A DNA stretch of 64,000 nucleotides from an uncultured Rhodocyclaceae bacterium (GTDB lineage: Bacteria; Pseudomonadota; Gammaproteobacteria; Burkholderiales; Rhodocyclaceae), in assembly GCA_907163075.1 (NCBI GenBank), contig CAJQTY010000001.1:2728001-2792000 (forward strand), given 5' to 3'. The notes below the pieces were generated by a model. That model made no database searches, was not told where the DNA came from, and saw only the letters and a program-made list of their open reading frames with translations. Of this stretch, positions 45,205-55,123 are shown in pieces. The translations under genes were made by a program, and so were the position numbers. The number at the start of each line of letters is the position of its first letter. Position 1 is the stretch's first letter.

Positions 45205-46188
45205 TCAGGTGACTCCGGCGCTGTGCGCCTGCTGATCGGCCCAATACGATGAGCGTACCATCGGGCCGCAGGCGGCGCCGGTAAACCCCATCGCCTTGGC
45301 CTCGCGTTCGAACATGGCGAAGGTGTCCGGATGTACATAGCGCGAAACCGGCAAATGGTGACCGGAGGGCGCCAGGTACTGGCCGATGGTGAGCATTTCG
45401 ACACCGTTGGCGCGCAGGTCGCGCAGCACGTCGAGAATTTCGTCGTCGGTTTCGCCCAGTCCGACCATCAGGCCGGACTTGGTCGGCACCTGCGGATAGC
45501 GCGCCTTGAAGCCCCTCATGAAGGCCAGCGAGTGGGCGTAGTCGGCCCCGGGACGTGCCTGCCTGTACAGGCGCGGCACGGTTTCCATGTTGTGATTGAG
45601 CACGTCGGGCAGCGATTGGCCGAGCACCTCGATGGCGATCTCCATGCGCCCGCGGAAATCGGGCACCAGTGTTTCTATGGTCGTCGCCGGCGATTTTTCG
45701 CGTACTGCGGCAATGACGTCGACGAAATGCTGGGCGCCGCCATCGCGCAGGTCGTCGCGGTCGACGCTGGTAATCACCACGTAGCGCAGTTTGAGGCTGG
45801 CCACGCTGTCGGCCAGATGCGCCGGTTCGTTGACGTCGGGCGGTAGCGGCTTGCCGTGGCCGACGTCGCAGAACGGGCAGCGGCGCGTGCAGATGTCGCC
45901 AAGAATCATGAAGGTGGCGGTGCCGCGCCCGAAGCACTCGCCGATGTTCGGGCAGGCCGCTTCCTCACAGACGGTATGCAGCTTCTGGTCGCGCAGCATC
46001 TTCTTTATTTCGCCGAAGCGGCCGGCGTCGTTGCCGGCCTTGACGCGAATCCACGTCGGCTTGCGCAGTGGCTCGGCGGCGGCGACGACCTTGATCGGGA
46101 TGCGCGCCGTTTTCAGTTCGCCGCGCTGCTTGACGCCGGCAATCCTGGTGCCCGGCTTGCCCGCTGGCTCGCCTTGGTGTTCGCTCAT
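45205..46188 (-). CDS. lipA: Lipoyl synthase
   Basis: 327 residues. The auxiliary cluster ligands [12 protein letters not shown] and the radical SAM motif CTRRCPFC are both present, as is the C-terminal R-SSY serine ligand ([10 protein letters not shown]). It inserts two sulfurs into octanoyl chains to make lipoate. Its start overlaps lipB by 4 bp. Confidence 0.95.
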   Translation of the reverse strand: MSEHQGEPAGKPGTRIAGVKQRGELKTARIPIKVVAAAEPLRKPTWIRVKAGNDAGRFGEIKKMLRDQKLHTVCEEAACPNIGECFGRGTATFMILGDICTRRCPFCDVGHGKPLPPDVNEPAHLADSVASLKLRYVVITSVDRDDLRDGGAQHFVDVIAAVREKSPATTIETLVPDFRGRMEIAIEVLGQSLPDVLNHNMETVPRLYRQARPGADYAHSLAFMRGFKARYPQVPTKSGLMVGLGETDDEILDVLRDLRANGVEMLTIGQYLAPSGHHLPVSRYVHPDTFAMFEREAKAMGFTGAACGPMVRSSYWADQQAHSAGVT

Positions 46189-46814
46189 GCTTGCTCCAGT
46201 TGTCGGGTGAGGTGGCTGACCAGCGATTCGGCGGCTTGTGCCGGCGTCAATTCAACGCCCATGTCCTGCAACTGGGTCACTGGCATGCCGGCAAGACCGC
46301 AGGGGTTGATCGCGAAAAAGGGCGATAGGTCCATGCCCACGTTCAGACTGACCCCATGATAGCAGCCGTTCTTCCTGACGCGCAGCCCGAGGGCGGCGAT
46401 CTTGGCCAGCGCTCCGTCCTGTTCGACGTATACGCCTGGCGCGCCGTCCATCCGCCGGGCACTTACGCCGTGTTCGGCAAGCACTTCGATGACGGCCTGC
46501 TCGATGCGGGAAACGAGTGCGCGCACCTTTAGATCGCGGCGCGCCAGATCGAGCATCAGGTAGATCACCACCTGGCCGGGGCCGTGGTAGGTAATCTGGC
46601 CGCCGCGATCGATCCGCACCAGTGGAATGCCGGCGTCGAACAGCAGGTCATCGGGCCTTCCGGCCTGCCCCAGCGTATACACCGGCGGGTGCTCGCAAAT
46701 CCACAGTTCGTCCGGCGTATCCACGGTACGAGCGGCGGTGAAGTCCTTCATCGCCTGCCAGGTCGGGTCATAGGCGACATGGCCGAGCCGGCGCACGACC
46801 AGTGCGGAACTCAA
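46185..46814 (-). CDS. lipB: Octanoyl-ACP:protein N-octanoyltransferase
   Basis: 209 residues. [20 protein letters not shown] and [18 protein letters not shown] (catalytic cysteine) are the LipB signatures. It moves octanoate from acyl carrier protein to lipoyl domains, feeding LipA. It overlaps its neighbours on both sides by 4 bp. Confidence 0.95.
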   Translation of the reverse strand: MSSALVVRRLGHVAYDPTWQAMKDFTAARTVDTPDELWICEHPPVYTLGQAGRPDDLLFDAGIPLVRIDRGGQITYHGPGQVVIYLMLDLARRDLKVRALVSRIEQAVIEVLAEHGVSARRMDGAPGVYVEQDGALAKIAALGLRVRKNGCYHGVSLNVGMDLSPFFAINPCGLAGMPVTQLQDMGVELTPAQAAESLVSHLTRQLEQA

Positions 46815-47089
46815 AGCACCACCTTGACCAGCGGGTGGCTGCTCAGTTCGCGATAGAGTGCGTCGAGCTGGGTTTTCGACGTGGCGTTGATGGTGCAGGT
46901 AAGGCTGAGGTACTTGCCCCCGCTCGAAGTGCGCATTTCCATGGTGGCGCCATCGTAATCCGGAGCGTGACGCAACACAACATCGAGCACCGTCTGCGCC
47001 AGCGCCGCGTTCGCCAGACCCATGATCTTGATCGGGAAGGGGCAGGGAAACTCGAGCAGCGTTTCCGCTTGCTGTGCGCTGTCAGGCAC
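46811..47089 (-). CDS. DUF493 (YbeD-like) protein
   Basis: 92 residues. LLEFPCPFPIKIMGLAN at the start and YLSLTCTINATSKTQLDALY later are typical of the YbeD/DUF493 ferredoxin-like fold, probably a small-ligand-binding regulator. It sits between dat and lipB, the usual position between dac and lipB genes. Confidence 0.9.
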   Translation of the reverse strand: MPDSAQQAETLLEFPCPFPIKIMGLANAALAQTVLDVVLRHAPDYDGATMEMRTSSGGKYLSLTCTINATSKTQLDALYRELSSHPLVKVVL

Positions 47090-47954
47090 CGGCGCCCCGC
47101 GTTACCTGGTCGCGAAAAGCGCAGTACCAGGCGTGCATCTGCCCGGTCACCGGGCCGGGCTTGCCGGCCAGGGCGCCGTGGCCGACCGGCTGGCCGTCGA
47201 GCGTGGCGATCGGCAGCACTTCCTTGGTAGACGATGTGATCCACAGTTCGTCGGCCGAGCGCAGCTCGGCTTCGTTGACCGGGCGGACGGCATGCGGCGC
47301 GCCATGCCGGGCGGCGAGTTCGAGCACCAGGTCGTAGGTTATGCCGGGCAGTATGCGCTGATCCTTGGGCGGCGCCAGGATAATGCCGTCCTTGACGACG
47401 AAGACGTTCGATGCCGATCCCTCGGTCAGGAAACCGTCGCGCAGCATGATGGTTTCGACACAGCCGGCATCAGCCGCCAGCTGGCGCATCAGTACGTTGG
47501 GCAGCAGGGCGACCGTTTTCAGGTCGCAGCGCGCCCAGCGGATATCCTGCGCAGTGATCGTGGCGACGCCGGACTGGCGTTGTTCCGGCGTCGGGCGGAC
47601 GAGCGGCGCGGTGAACAGGAAAACCGTTGGCGCCACGCCCTTCGGGAACGTCGGATCGCGCCTGAGGTCGGCGCCGCGAGTGATCTGGATATACAACGTC
47701 TGATCCGCGAATTCCGCCGCGGCGATGAGGCGCCGGATGATCGCCCGCCATGCGTCGTCGCTGTGCGGGTTGGGCAGGCGGATGCCGTCGAGCGAGGATT
47801 GCATGCGGCGCAGGTGTTCGTCGATGCGGAACGGGCAGCGCGAATAAACCGGAATGACTTCATAGACGCCGTCCGCGTACAGGAAGCCGCGATCGAGCGG
47901 CGATATACGCGCTTCGGATAGCGGCATGAACTGGCCGTTGAGGTAGGCGGTCAT
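47082..47954 (-). CDS. dat: D-amino acid aminotransferase
   Basis: 290 residues, class IV PLP fold. The PLP lysine is in CDLKTVALLPNVLMRQLA near 148 and the second signature is FLTEGSASNVFVVKDG. It interconverts D-alanine and D-glutamate, both used in peptidoglycan. Overlaps the DUF493 gene by 8 bp and follows dacC by 11 bp. A branched-chain/aminodeoxychorismate-like specificity cannot be fully excluded. Confidence 0.85.
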   Translation of the reverse strand: MTAYLNGQFMPLSEARISPLDRGFLYADGVYEVIPVYSRCPFRIDEHLRRMQSSLDGIRLPNPHSDDAWRAIIRRLIAAAEFADQTLYIQITRGADLRRDPTFPKGVAPTVFLFTAPLVRPTPEQRQSGVATITAQDIRWARCDLKTVALLPNVLMRQLAADAGCVETIMLRDGFLTEGSASNVFVVKDGIILAPPKDQRILPGITYDLVLELAARHGAPHAVRPVNEAELRSADELWITSSTKEVLPIATLDGQPVGHGALAGKPGPVTGQMHAWYCAFRDQVTRGAGA

Positions 47955-47965
47955 GAACGTTCCTT

Positions 47966-49099
47966 CTAGTTGAACCAGAGCCGCACGCTATCGATGGCGC
48001 GGCCAAAAATGCCGGCCAGCGGGATGGCGTCGATGGCCACCACGGGGTAGTCGCCGAACGGCTTGCCATCCAGGCTGACCTTCATCGTGCCGAGTACCTG
48101 GCCGGCGGCGACCGGTGCGATCAGCGGTTGCTGCGCGACCAACTCGGACTTCAGACGCGGCGCATAACCCTTGGGCACGGCCAGGATGAAGTCGTGCGTG
48201 AAGCCGGCCTTGACCGTCTTCGCCGTGCCTTTCCAGACCTTGAGGTCGGATACCGACTGGTCCTTGGCGTAGAGCTGCACGGCGTCATAGAACTGGAAAC
48301 CGAAGTTGAGCAGCTTGAGTGACTCCGCGGTACGCACCTTGTCGGAAGCCGTGCCGAGCACAACCGACAGCAGGCGGCGCGGACCGCGCTTGGACGATGA
48401 AATCAGGCAGTAGCCGGCCGCCTCGGTGTGTCCCGTCTTCACGCCATCGACCGTCGGATCGAGCCATAGCAAGCGGTTGCGGTTGGGCTGGGTGATGTTG
48501 TTGTAGCGGAACTCCTTGAGCGAGTAGTACTTCGCGTAGTCCTCGGGGAAGTCGCGGATCAGCGCACCGGCGAGGATCGCCAGATCGCGCGCCGTGGTGT
48601 AGTGCTGCGGATCCGGCATGCCCGCCGCGTTGCGGAAGCTGGAGGCCTTCATGCCGAGGCGCTGTGCCTCGCGGTTCATCATCTGCGCGAAAATGTCCTC
48701 GTTGCCGGAGATGGCTTCGGCAAGCGCGACACAGGCATCATTGCCGGATTGCACGATCATGCCCTTGATCAGATCGTCGACCTTCACCTGCGTGCCGACC
48801 TGGATGAACATGCGTGAGCCTTGCGACTTCCAGGCCCGTTCCGAAACCGTGATCATCTGGTCGATCTTGATCGTGCCCTGCTTGAGCGCGGAGAAGGTGA
48901 GGTAGGCGGTCATCAGCTTGGTCAGCGAAGCCGGTTCGAGGCGCTCGTCCGGCGCCTGTGAAGCGAGTTCCTGCCCTGAACCGGATTCGATGAGCAACCA
49001 GGACTTGGCAGCCAGTGCCGGCGGCGTGGGCAACTGCTGGGCGAGAACCAGTGTCGGGAGAAGAAGCAGGGCAATGAATAACGTTCGAATCTTGCGCAT
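47966..49099 (-). CDS. dacC: D-alanyl-D-alanine carboxypeptidase (PBP5/6 type)
   Basis: 377 residues. Signal peptide 1-20 (LLLLPTLVLAQQ), catalytic SLTK near 59, SGN near 117, KTG in VDGVKTGHTEAAGYC near 220, a C-terminal beta domain and a final amphipathic helix (GRAIDSVRLWF) for membrane anchoring. It trims pentapeptides in the periplasm. First gene of the cluster that leads to lipA. Confidence 0.9.
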   Translation of the reverse strand: MRKIRTLFIALLLLPTLVLAQQLPTPPALAAKSWLLIESGSGQELASQAPDERLEPASLTKLMTAYLTFSALKQGTIKIDQMITVSERAWKSQGSRMFIQVGTQVKVDDLIKGMIVQSGNDACVALAEAISGNEDIFAQMMNREAQRLGMKASSFRNAAGMPDPQHYTTARDLAILAGALIRDFPEDYAKYYSLKEFRYNNITQPNRNRLLWLDPTVDGVKTGHTEAAGYCLISSSKRGPRRLLSVVLGTASDKVRTAESLKLLNFGFQFYDAVQLYAKDQSVSDLKVWKGTAKTVKAGFTHDFILAVPKGYAPRLKSELVAQQPLIAPVAAGQVLGTMKVSLDGKPFGDYPVVAIDAIPLAGIFGRAIDSVRLWFN

Positions 49100-49380
49100 G
49101 GGTAACCGTGTCAGCGTGGAAAACCGCGATTATAACAAGCGCCCAGCCGGCCTCCACCGAGTATTCCGTGTGTCATTTTGTAACCGGCAGCTCCTGCCGA
49201 CACCGGCCGGGGCGTTGGCGGTATCCAGATATGGTTCAAAAAGCGTACAAGCCGATACAAAACGCCGTCAAAGCGGCAACAGACGCGGCAGGCGGGTATC
49301 GGTAAGCTTCGTTTCGTCAGGTGAAAAGTAATTTCACTGCCTGATGCAACATTTGAATGTCTTATTAAAAGGAAAGAATC

Positions 49381-49686
49381 ATGAACTCAATCACTACCTC
49401 GACTTTGCTCAAATCCGTCCTGAACAACCGGGCCCTGTCGTCCGCGCTGGCACTGGCTATCTGGATTGCAGCCGTCATGAGTGGCTCGGCGCCGGTTATT
49501 TTAGTGGCCTGCCTGCTGATTGTAGCTCGCCCGTTCTTATATATCGCCACGCTCCGCCAGAACGCCGGAGAAAAGGCCGGTAAGCCGTCGTTGCTTCGCG
49601 CGGCACTGACCAAGTCGGATTACCGGGGCACCTGGGCTGACGGGCACAATTCCCCGGAATATGCCAGCGGCCGCGCCCTCGCCTAA
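49381..49686 (+). CDS. Small membrane protein, unknown
   Basis: 101 residues with two predicted membrane segments (about 20-35 and 40-56, ALALAIWIAAVMSG and VILVACLLIVARPFLY) and a charged C-terminal tail (TKSDYRGTWADGHNSPEY). AAGGAAAG is 5 bases before the ATG. No known family. It stands alone between dacC and a terminator. Confidence 0.55.
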   Translation: MNSITTSTLLKSVLNNRALSSALALAIWIAAVMSGSAPVILVACLLIVARPFLYIATLRQNAGEKAGKPSLLRAALTKSDYRGTWADGHNSPEYASGRALA

Positions 49687-49770
49687 AGCGGCGGCACCGG
49701 CCCGGCGGGCCGGTAAATAGCCGAACGTAATCGCACAAGCCCCCTCAAACACGGAGGCCATAAAATCGAT

Positions 49771-49792
49771 GCCCGTCCTGAAGAGGACGGGC
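49771..49792. terminator. Rho-independent terminator
   Basis: GCCCGTCCT and AGGACGGGC form a 9-bp stem with a GAAG loop followed by ATTTGCATT. It lies between convergent genes and could serve both the small membrane protein and the Spy-like gene. Confidence 0.75.
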
Positions 49793-49847
49793 ATTTGCAT
49801 TGGCGCGGGCATTCCGCAACCGGGCAAAGCCGCCCGCGGGCGAAAAT

Positions 49848-50375
49848 TTAGCCCTTGCCCCCGTCACGGCCGGGGCCGCGCTGGCCGAAGTGGTCCATGC
49901 GATCCATCCGGCTCTTGAAGAAGAGGCGCACTTTTTCCTTCTGCTCCGGATTGAGCGCGTCGTAAACGGCCAGCCAGCGTTCGCGACCGGCTTCGTGCTG
50001 TTTCTGCCCCTCGGTGCGGAAATCATCCATGCGCTTGAGGACGGCACGCAAATCGGCGCCCGGCTGATTGAGCAGGGCCTGCGTTTCCTCGCGCTGCTTG
50101 CGCATGCGCTCACCCATGCTGACCTTGTGATCCTTGGCGGCCTTGTCGGCATTCTGCCAGAGCGCTTCCTGCTTGGCATCGAGCTTGAGATCGTCGTGCA
50201 GGCGCGACATGCCTTTCATGCCGCGGTCCGAATACTGGCGGTGCATGCCGTGGCCGGAAAAGCCGCAGGCGCCGTCGCCCGGCGGCATGGCAAAGGCGCT
50301 GGCGGCGAGACCAAGCGAAAGTACGGCGGACGCGGCGATGAGGCGTGGGGAGAATTTCGGAAACTGTACATTCAT
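49848..50375 (-). CDS. Spy/CpxP-like periplasmic protein (LTXXQ)
   Basis: 175 residues. Signal peptide about 1-29 (SLGLAASAFAMP). Two LTxxQ-like repeats: LDAKQEALWQNADKAA near 66 and LNPEQKEKVRLFFKSR near 142, in an all-helical, charged protein. Such proteins act as periplasmic chaperones or stress reporters. It is divergent from the two-component pair at 50578, which probably regulates it. Confidence 0.8.
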   Translation of the reverse strand: MNVQFPKFSPRLIAASAVLSLGLAASAFAMPPGDGACGFSGHGMHRQYSDRGMKGMSRLHDDLKLDAKQEALWQNADKAAKDHKVSMGERMRKQREETQALLNQPGADLRAVLKRMDDFRTEGQKQHEAGRERWLAVYDALNPEQKEKVRLFFKSRMDRMDHFGQRGPGRDGGKG

Positions 50376-50577
50376 GGCGTAACTCCTCTATTGTCGATTG
50401 AGCTGATCGTCAAATGCAGCGCGTCGAAGCAGTGCATCTTTTGACAATGCCATTTTCTGCCCATTTCCATTGCAAAGGATTTCGCCACCGCGGCGGACGA
50501 TTGCAAATTGTTTCAGCGGCCAATAAGTCTGCCGGCGGCGGCATAGAATGGCAGTCATACCGATCCAGGGCACGATC

Positions 50578-51309
50578 ATGAAAAAGATCCTTCTCGTCGA
50601 CGACGACCCCGAATTGCGGCAATTGCTCGCCACGTATCTCGGCCGGCACAGCTTCGACACCCTACTGCTGCCGGATACGCGCCAGCTCGACGCCTATCTC
50701 GAGCGTTACCAGCCGCTCCTCATCGTGCTTGACCTGATGATGCCCGGCGAGGACGGCCTGGCCGCCTGCCGCCGCCTGCGCGGACGGGGCGAGACGCGGC
50801 CGATCATCATGCTGACCGCGCGCGATGAGCCGGTGGACCGCGTCGTCGGCCTGGAAATGGGCGCTGACGACTATGTCGGCAAGCCCTTCGACCCGCGCGA
50901 ACTGGTCGCCCGCATTGAAGCCGTCCTGCGCCGCGGCCTGGCGCCGCCCGCCGCGCCGGATGCGAAAGGCGGCGTCTTCCAGTTCGGCGAGTGGAGCCTG
51001 GATCGTGCCGCCCGCCAGCTTTCGCGGGCAGGCCAGGCGGTTACCCTGACCAGCGGCGAGTTCGCCCTGCTCAACACGCTGGTGAGCAATTCCAATCGGC
51101 CGATGAAGCGCGAACGCCTGCTCGAATTGACGCGCGGCGACGACAGCGAGTCTTTCGATCGCGCCATCGACGTGCAGATCCACCGCCTGCGCCGCCTGCT
51201 CGAAACGGACCCGGCGCATCCGCGCTATTTGCAGACCGTGTGGGGTGTCGGCTACGTCTTCGTCCCCGATAGCGAATCGACTGAAACGGGCGCAGGAACG
51301 GCAGAATGA
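50578..51309 (+). CDS. OmpR-family response regulator
   Basis: About 243 residues from ATG 50578. Receiver: KKILLVDDDPELRQLL with the phosphoacceptor in LIVLDLMMPGEDG and LTARDEP; C-terminal winged helix: LTSGEFALLNTLVSN and VDVQIHRLRRLLE-type segment with VWGVGYVFVP. Its end overlaps the kinase start (ATGA). Closest in type to OmpR/RstA/CpxR; the neighbour suggests control of envelope stress. Confidence 0.9.
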   Translation: MKKILLVDDDPELRQLLATYLGRHSFDTLLLPDTRQLDAYLERYQPLLIVLDLMMPGEDGLAACRRLRGRGETRPIIMLTARDEPVDRVVGLEMGADDYVGKPFDPRELVARIEAVLRRGLAPPAAPDAKGGVFQFGEWSLDRAARQLSRAGQAVTLTSGEFALLNTLVSNSNRPMKRERLLELTRGDDSESFDRAIDVQIHRLRRLLETDPAHPRYLQTVWGVGYVFVPDSESTETGAGTAE

Positions 51310-52625
51310 AGCGGCTGCCCGTCTCGCTCGCCGCGCGTACCGTCCTGCTCGTCATCGCCGCCGTTGCCGTCGCCGAGATCGCCACCTTCACACTGATTTC
51401 CCACCACGGGCAGGCCAGGCATATCAACCAGACGACCCAGTTGATCGCCGGCCAGGTGCGTGTGCTGCGGACCGTTCTGCCCGGACTCGACGACGAGGCG
51501 CGCAAGCGGCTCGAGGAGGCCGATGTCGGCGAACAGTGGCTGCAGTTGCGCGTGGATGACGAATCCGTGCCTGATCACCAGCCGGAGTTCGGCTTCGCCC
51601 GCGCACTCGCCGCCGATCTCGGCCACGTTCTGCGCGAACCGGTCGTCCTGCGTCATGCCGGCACGCGCCAGCGCGGTGGCTTGTGGATCGGTTTCATGGT
51701 CGGCGGCGAACGCTGGTGGCTGGTGCTGCCACCGCCGCGCTTCAAGCCGCAGGACCTGCCGCCTGAACTGTGGCCGTGGCTGGCCGCGTCGCTGGCCGTG
51801 CTGGTGGTGATCGCCGGGCTTTTCGTGCGCGGCATTGTCGGCCCGCTGGCGCGCCTCGGCGACGCCGTGGCGGCCACCGGTGATGGCAGCGCGCGCACGG
51901 TGACGCCGGAAGGCCCGAAAGAGGTGCAGCGCCTGGCCCGGCGGCACAACACCATGGTCACGCAACTGGCGGCCGCCGATGCCGAGCGGCGCGAGATGCT
52001 GGCCGGCCTGACGCACGATCTGCGCGCACCGCTGGCGCGCCTGCGCGTGCGCCTGGCTTTGCTTGAAGACAACACCGAACGCGCCGGCCTGGCGCGCGAT
52101 ACGGACGATATGGAACGCATCGTCGGCCAGTGCCTGGCCTTCCTGCGCAGCGAGGAAAGCAGCGTCCAGGCGGGAACGCCGCTGCTGATCGCCGATGCGG
52201 TGAGCGGTGAAGTCGCGCGTCATCGCGAACTCGGCCAGCCGCTGACGATGACCGTCAGCGAAGCCGCGGCCGCCTGCGAGGTGATCATCGACCATGGCAG
52301 CCTGCAACGCCTGCTCGACAATCTGATCGACAACGCTTTGCGCTACGGTGCGCCACCGGTCGAAATCTCGCTCTCCGTCGAGCGTGCGGCGACCTTGACA
52401 CTGCGCGTCCGCGATCATGGCCCGGGAATCCCTGCCGAGCAGCGTACAAGGGCTCTCGAAGCCTTCTCCCAGATCGAGCCGGCGCGCGCCACGCGCGGTA
52501 GTTGCGGCCTCGGGCTGGCGATCGTGCGGCGCATCGTCGCCGGCTGTTGCGGCGAGCTTACGCTGACCGAGGCGCCCGGTGGCGGCCTGGAGGTCGTGCT
52601 CGATTTCCCCGTCCTCGCCGGATGA
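51306..52625 (+). CDS. EnvZ-like sensor histidine kinase
   Basis: 439 residues. Membrane segments near 12-32 and 160-180 enclose a periplasmic domain of about 125 residues; HAMP follows, then the H-box MLAGLTHDLRAPLARLR near 238, N-box DNLIDNALRYG near 340, and G-boxes DHGPGIPAEQ and GSCGLGLAIVRRI. It phosphorylates the regulator encoded just before it. Confidence 0.9.
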   Translation: MKRLPVSLAARTVLLVIAAVAVAEIATFTLISHHGQARHINQTTQLIAGQVRVLRTVLPGLDDEARKRLEEADVGEQWLQLRVDDESVPDHQPEFGFARALAADLGHVLREPVVLRHAGTRQRGGLWIGFMVGGERWWLVLPPPRFKPQDLPPELWPWLAASLAVLVVIAGLFVRGIVGPLARLGDAVAATGDGSARTVTPEGPKEVQRLARRHNTMVTQLAAADAERREMLAGLTHDLRAPLARLRVRLALLEDNTERAGLARDTDDMERIVGQCLAFLRSEESSVQAGTPLLIADAVSGEVARHRELGQPLTMTVSEAAAACEVIIDHGSLQRLLDNLIDNALRYGAPPVEISLSVERAATLTLRVRDHGPGIPAEQRTRALEAFSQIEPARATRGSCGLGLAIVRRIVAGCCGELTLTEAPGGGLEVVLDFPVLAG

Positions 52626-52681
52626 GCGCAGAATATCGTTTTGAAGGCGGCTTGCCGAATCGATAAACCTTGGAGGTTGGC

Positions 52682-52957
52682 ATGAGCAACAAACATCTGC
52701 ATCTGCTTCAGAGCATCTACCATGACCCGCTCAGCTCCAATATTCACTGGCGGGAGATCGAATCCCTGCTGCTGCACCTGGGGGCGACCATCGAGTCGGC
52801 GCATGGCGCGCGTTTCAGGATCGTGCTGAACAAGGTCGAAGTCTTCCTGCACCACCCGCACAACAGCTCCACCTGCCCGAAACAGGAGATCAAGCAGATC
52901 CGCGAATTCCTCGCCCATGCCGGGGTGACGCTGTCGAGCTACGAGGCCGGCAAGTAA
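52682..52957 (+). CDS. HicA-like mRNA interferase fold protein
   Basis: 91 residues, start supported by GGAGG 6 bases upstream. HWREIESLLLHLGATIES, then FRIVLNKVEVFLHHPHN and QIREFLAHAGV follow the HicA order (dsRBD-like fold, catalytic His in the middle strand). A HicB antitoxin gene is not present on either side, so it may be a solitary or domesticated member. Confidence 0.7.
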   Translation: MSNKHLHLLQSIYHDPLSSNIHWREIESLLLHLGATIESAHGARFRIVLNKVEVFLHHPHNSSTCPKQEIKQIREFLAHAGVTLSSYEAGK

Positions 52958-53054
52958 CAGCGACCGGACGCGCGTCGTGCAACCGGAATCCGGCGCCGGT
53001 CCTTGATAATCGGTCGGTGAGGCCCCATAATGAACTTACGGTTGTAATTCCGGC

Positions 53055-53325
53055 AATCTGGAGGCGTTCTGGACGCGGGTTCGATTCCCGCCACCTCCAC
53101 CTAAGTGCATCGGAGTGCGTTTAGGTGGGGGTGCCATGGTTTCGACAGGGCGGGCAAAGGAAAGCAGGCAACTCGTCAGGCGATCGACGTTAATGAAGCA
53201 AATCTCTAAACGCCAACGATGAGCGTTTCGCACTGGCCGCTTAAGGCCTATGCCGAGGCTGCTTGAGCCTTGTTACCAAAGAAAAGCCGGCGGGGACTTC
53301 GGTCCCCGTCGTCATTTGTGCTCGC
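53055..53325 (+). ncRNA. ssrA: tmRNA, circularly permuted two-piece form
   Basis: The acceptor piece comes first: GCGGGTTCGATTCCCGC T-arm and CACCTCC (53092-53098) plus A-CC. A short spacer follows, then the 5' piece GGGGGTGCCATGG (from 53127), whose first seven bases pair with CACCTCC. The tag frame at 53212-53244 encodes ANDERFALAA and a stop. A GGGGACTTCGGTCCCC hairpin lies at the 3' end. The permuted order is known in alphaproteobacteria, cyanobacteria and a group of betaproteobacteria. Outer borders are approximate. Rescues stalled ribosomes with SmpB. Confidence 0.9.
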
Positions 53326-53657
53326 CACTACGTCATCGAAAGCCGTACCGTCGGCCCGGCGATTTGCCCGGCTATCGGCGTCGGAGCGGCGCCATTGACT
53401 ACGTGGAGATTGCGAAGAGTCGCAAGCACGGTGAAAAAGTCAGGTTTTCGGGCAATTACCGATCTGCGTAATGAAAAGATCGGTTATCAAATTCGCGAAC
53501 GAACGCTGGCGCGCCTTCCTTGTCGTGGGGTGGTGGGAGATCGGGGAAAAGCCGGGCCGACCTTGCCTGTCAGCGGTCGGCGTATCGATGACCAATCGAG
53601 CCCGGTGAGGCAGAATCGTTCTTCACTAAATCATGTTGGATTAGACGGATACACTGC
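53326..53657. other. Gene-free stretch after ssrA
   Basis: No supported gene, repeat or clear terminator. Its position beside ssrA makes it a candidate site for old integration events, but no direct attachment repeat was found here. Confidence 0.4.
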
Positions 53658-54563
53658 ATGCTTCACTTGCTTGTCTCGCTGTGGCCCTTGTTCGCGCTAA
53701 TCCTTGGCGGTTATGTCTGCCGCCAAATGAAATTCCCGAATGAAGGGTTTTGGCCGGGGGCCGAACGGTTCAACTACTTCGTGCTTTTTCCGGCCCTGTT
53801 GTTCAAGAGCCTGGCGACAGCACCGCTAACGAACCCCGCGTTGCCGCGCGTGGCGTTATGTGTCGGGCTCGTCCTCGGACTGTCGTGGGTGGCGCTTTGC
53901 CTCACGCGGCGAATGTTTGGATGGAAAGCCGAGCGGTTCGGGGTTTTCGTGCAGGGAGCGCTCAGGTTCAATACGTACATCGGATTGGCCGCGATTGGCA
54001 GTGTATTCGGGAATGTGGGTTTAACCTTGGTGGCACTGTTGCTGGCGGTGACGGTGCCGACCGTCAATGTCTTATCGGTATATGCCTTCACGTCGGAGCA
54101 GTCAATTCGTCCCGCCGCTTTGGCCCTGACTATTTTGAAGAACCCGTTGATCGCGGCTTGTCTTATTGGCGTGGTCGTCAATGTGTTAGGCATTCGCCTT
54201 GTTGGCGGTACCGACAGTTTTTTTTCTTTCCTGGCTACCACCAGCCTGCCGCTGGGTCTGTTGTGTGTCGGGGCGGCACTTCAACCTCAGGAACTGCGCG
54301 CAGAAAAGACCGCCCTGGTTTCAAACAGCATCAGCCGGTTATTGATCGTGCCTGCACTGGCGTATATCCTGACCTGGGCATTGGAACTGCCAGAAATGGA
54401 AAGCGCGATCCTGGTGTTGTTCTTCGCGTTGCCCTCGGCGCCCACTGCGTATGTCTTGGCTCGTCAGCTTGGTGGTGACGCGCATCTGATGGCGGGCATC
54501 ATCACGCTGCAAACGCTGCTTTCAGCGCTGTCCCTGCCGCTGATAATTCGGATTGTGATGTAG
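53658..54563 (+). CDS. AEC-family (auxin efflux carrier-like) transporter
   Basis: 301 residues, ten predicted membrane segments in two halves. FALILGGYVCRQMKFP and NYFVLFPALLFKSLAT in the first half and PLGLLCVGAALQPQELR plus VLFFALPSAPTAYVLARQLG in the second are AEC signatures. Substrate is unknown (malonate, malate and others in relatives). Stands alone. Confidence 0.85.
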   Translation: MLHLLVSLWPLFALILGGYVCRQMKFPNEGFWPGAERFNYFVLFPALLFKSLATAPLTNPALPRVALCVGLVLGLSWVALCLTRRMFGWKAERFGVFVQGALRFNTYIGLAAIGSVFGNVGLTLVALLLAVTVPTVNVLSVYAFTSEQSIRPAALALTILKNPLIAACLIGVVVNVLGIRLVGGTDSFFSFLATTSLPLGLLCVGAALQPQELRAEKTALVSNSISRLLIVPALAYILTWALELPEMESAILVLFFALPSAPTAYVLARQLGGDAHLMAGIITLQTLLSALSLPLIIRIVM

Positions 54564-54733
54564 GGATTCTTGCTTACCGGAGCGTTGGCGCGCTGGCTGC
54601 TTAAGGACATATAACCGACTGCCGTGTTGATTCGTTGGAACGACCGTTCAGGCCGATCAACTGCCGGTGGGATGACGTTGGATGTACTTTGATAACGCTC
54701 TACCTGCCTCTGAACAGATATCGACCAGACAAC

Positions 54734-54765
54734 AAAAAAGCCAACCGCACTCGGTTGGCTTTTTC
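54734..54765. terminator. Bidirectional rho-independent terminator
   Basis: AGCCAACCG and CGGTTGGCT form a 9-bp stem with a four-base loop, flanked by A-rich and T-rich runs on the two sides, so it can end both the tRNA transcript (minus) and the AEC gene (plus). Confidence 0.85.
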
Positions 54766-54798
54766 TTTTGCAGATCAACGACCTGTCCGCATTCGATG

Positions 54799-54873
54799 TG
54801 GAGCGGGCGAAGGGAGTCGAACCCTCGTCTCTTGCTTGGGAAGCAAGGGTAATAGCCGTTATACGACGCCCGC
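54799..54873 (-). tRNA. tRNA-Gly (anticodon CCC)
   Basis: 75 bases including an encoded CCA. The acceptor arms GCGGGCG and CGCCCGC pair fully; the anticodon arm is CTTGC-TTCCCAA-GCAAG, giving CCC; the T-arm contains GGGTTCGACTCCC. It reads GGG codons. Confidence 0.9.
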
Positions 54874-55123
54874 TCTGAACCTTTGGAGGAAGACGCAACC
54901 TTTCCCCGGACGGGGATTGTAGCATCAACCCCCTCGCGTTAGCGATTACACAGACCCTTCTCACGAAGAGTCACCAGATGGAAGTCAGCACGCTTTCACG
55001 TCAGGGCAATCGTTTCATCCCCTATCCTGCGCACCTACGGGAATGGCCGCAGCGAACAATCCGCTTCCGGCGCCCTGAGTTGGCTGTTTTCAACGTTCGC
55101 CTGAGTCCGCCGTCGGCTCGTGC

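Noticed and set aside
53263-53700. Open frame starting in ssrA
   Set aside because: It begins inside the tmRNA, overlaps its hairpins and shows no recognisable protein content.
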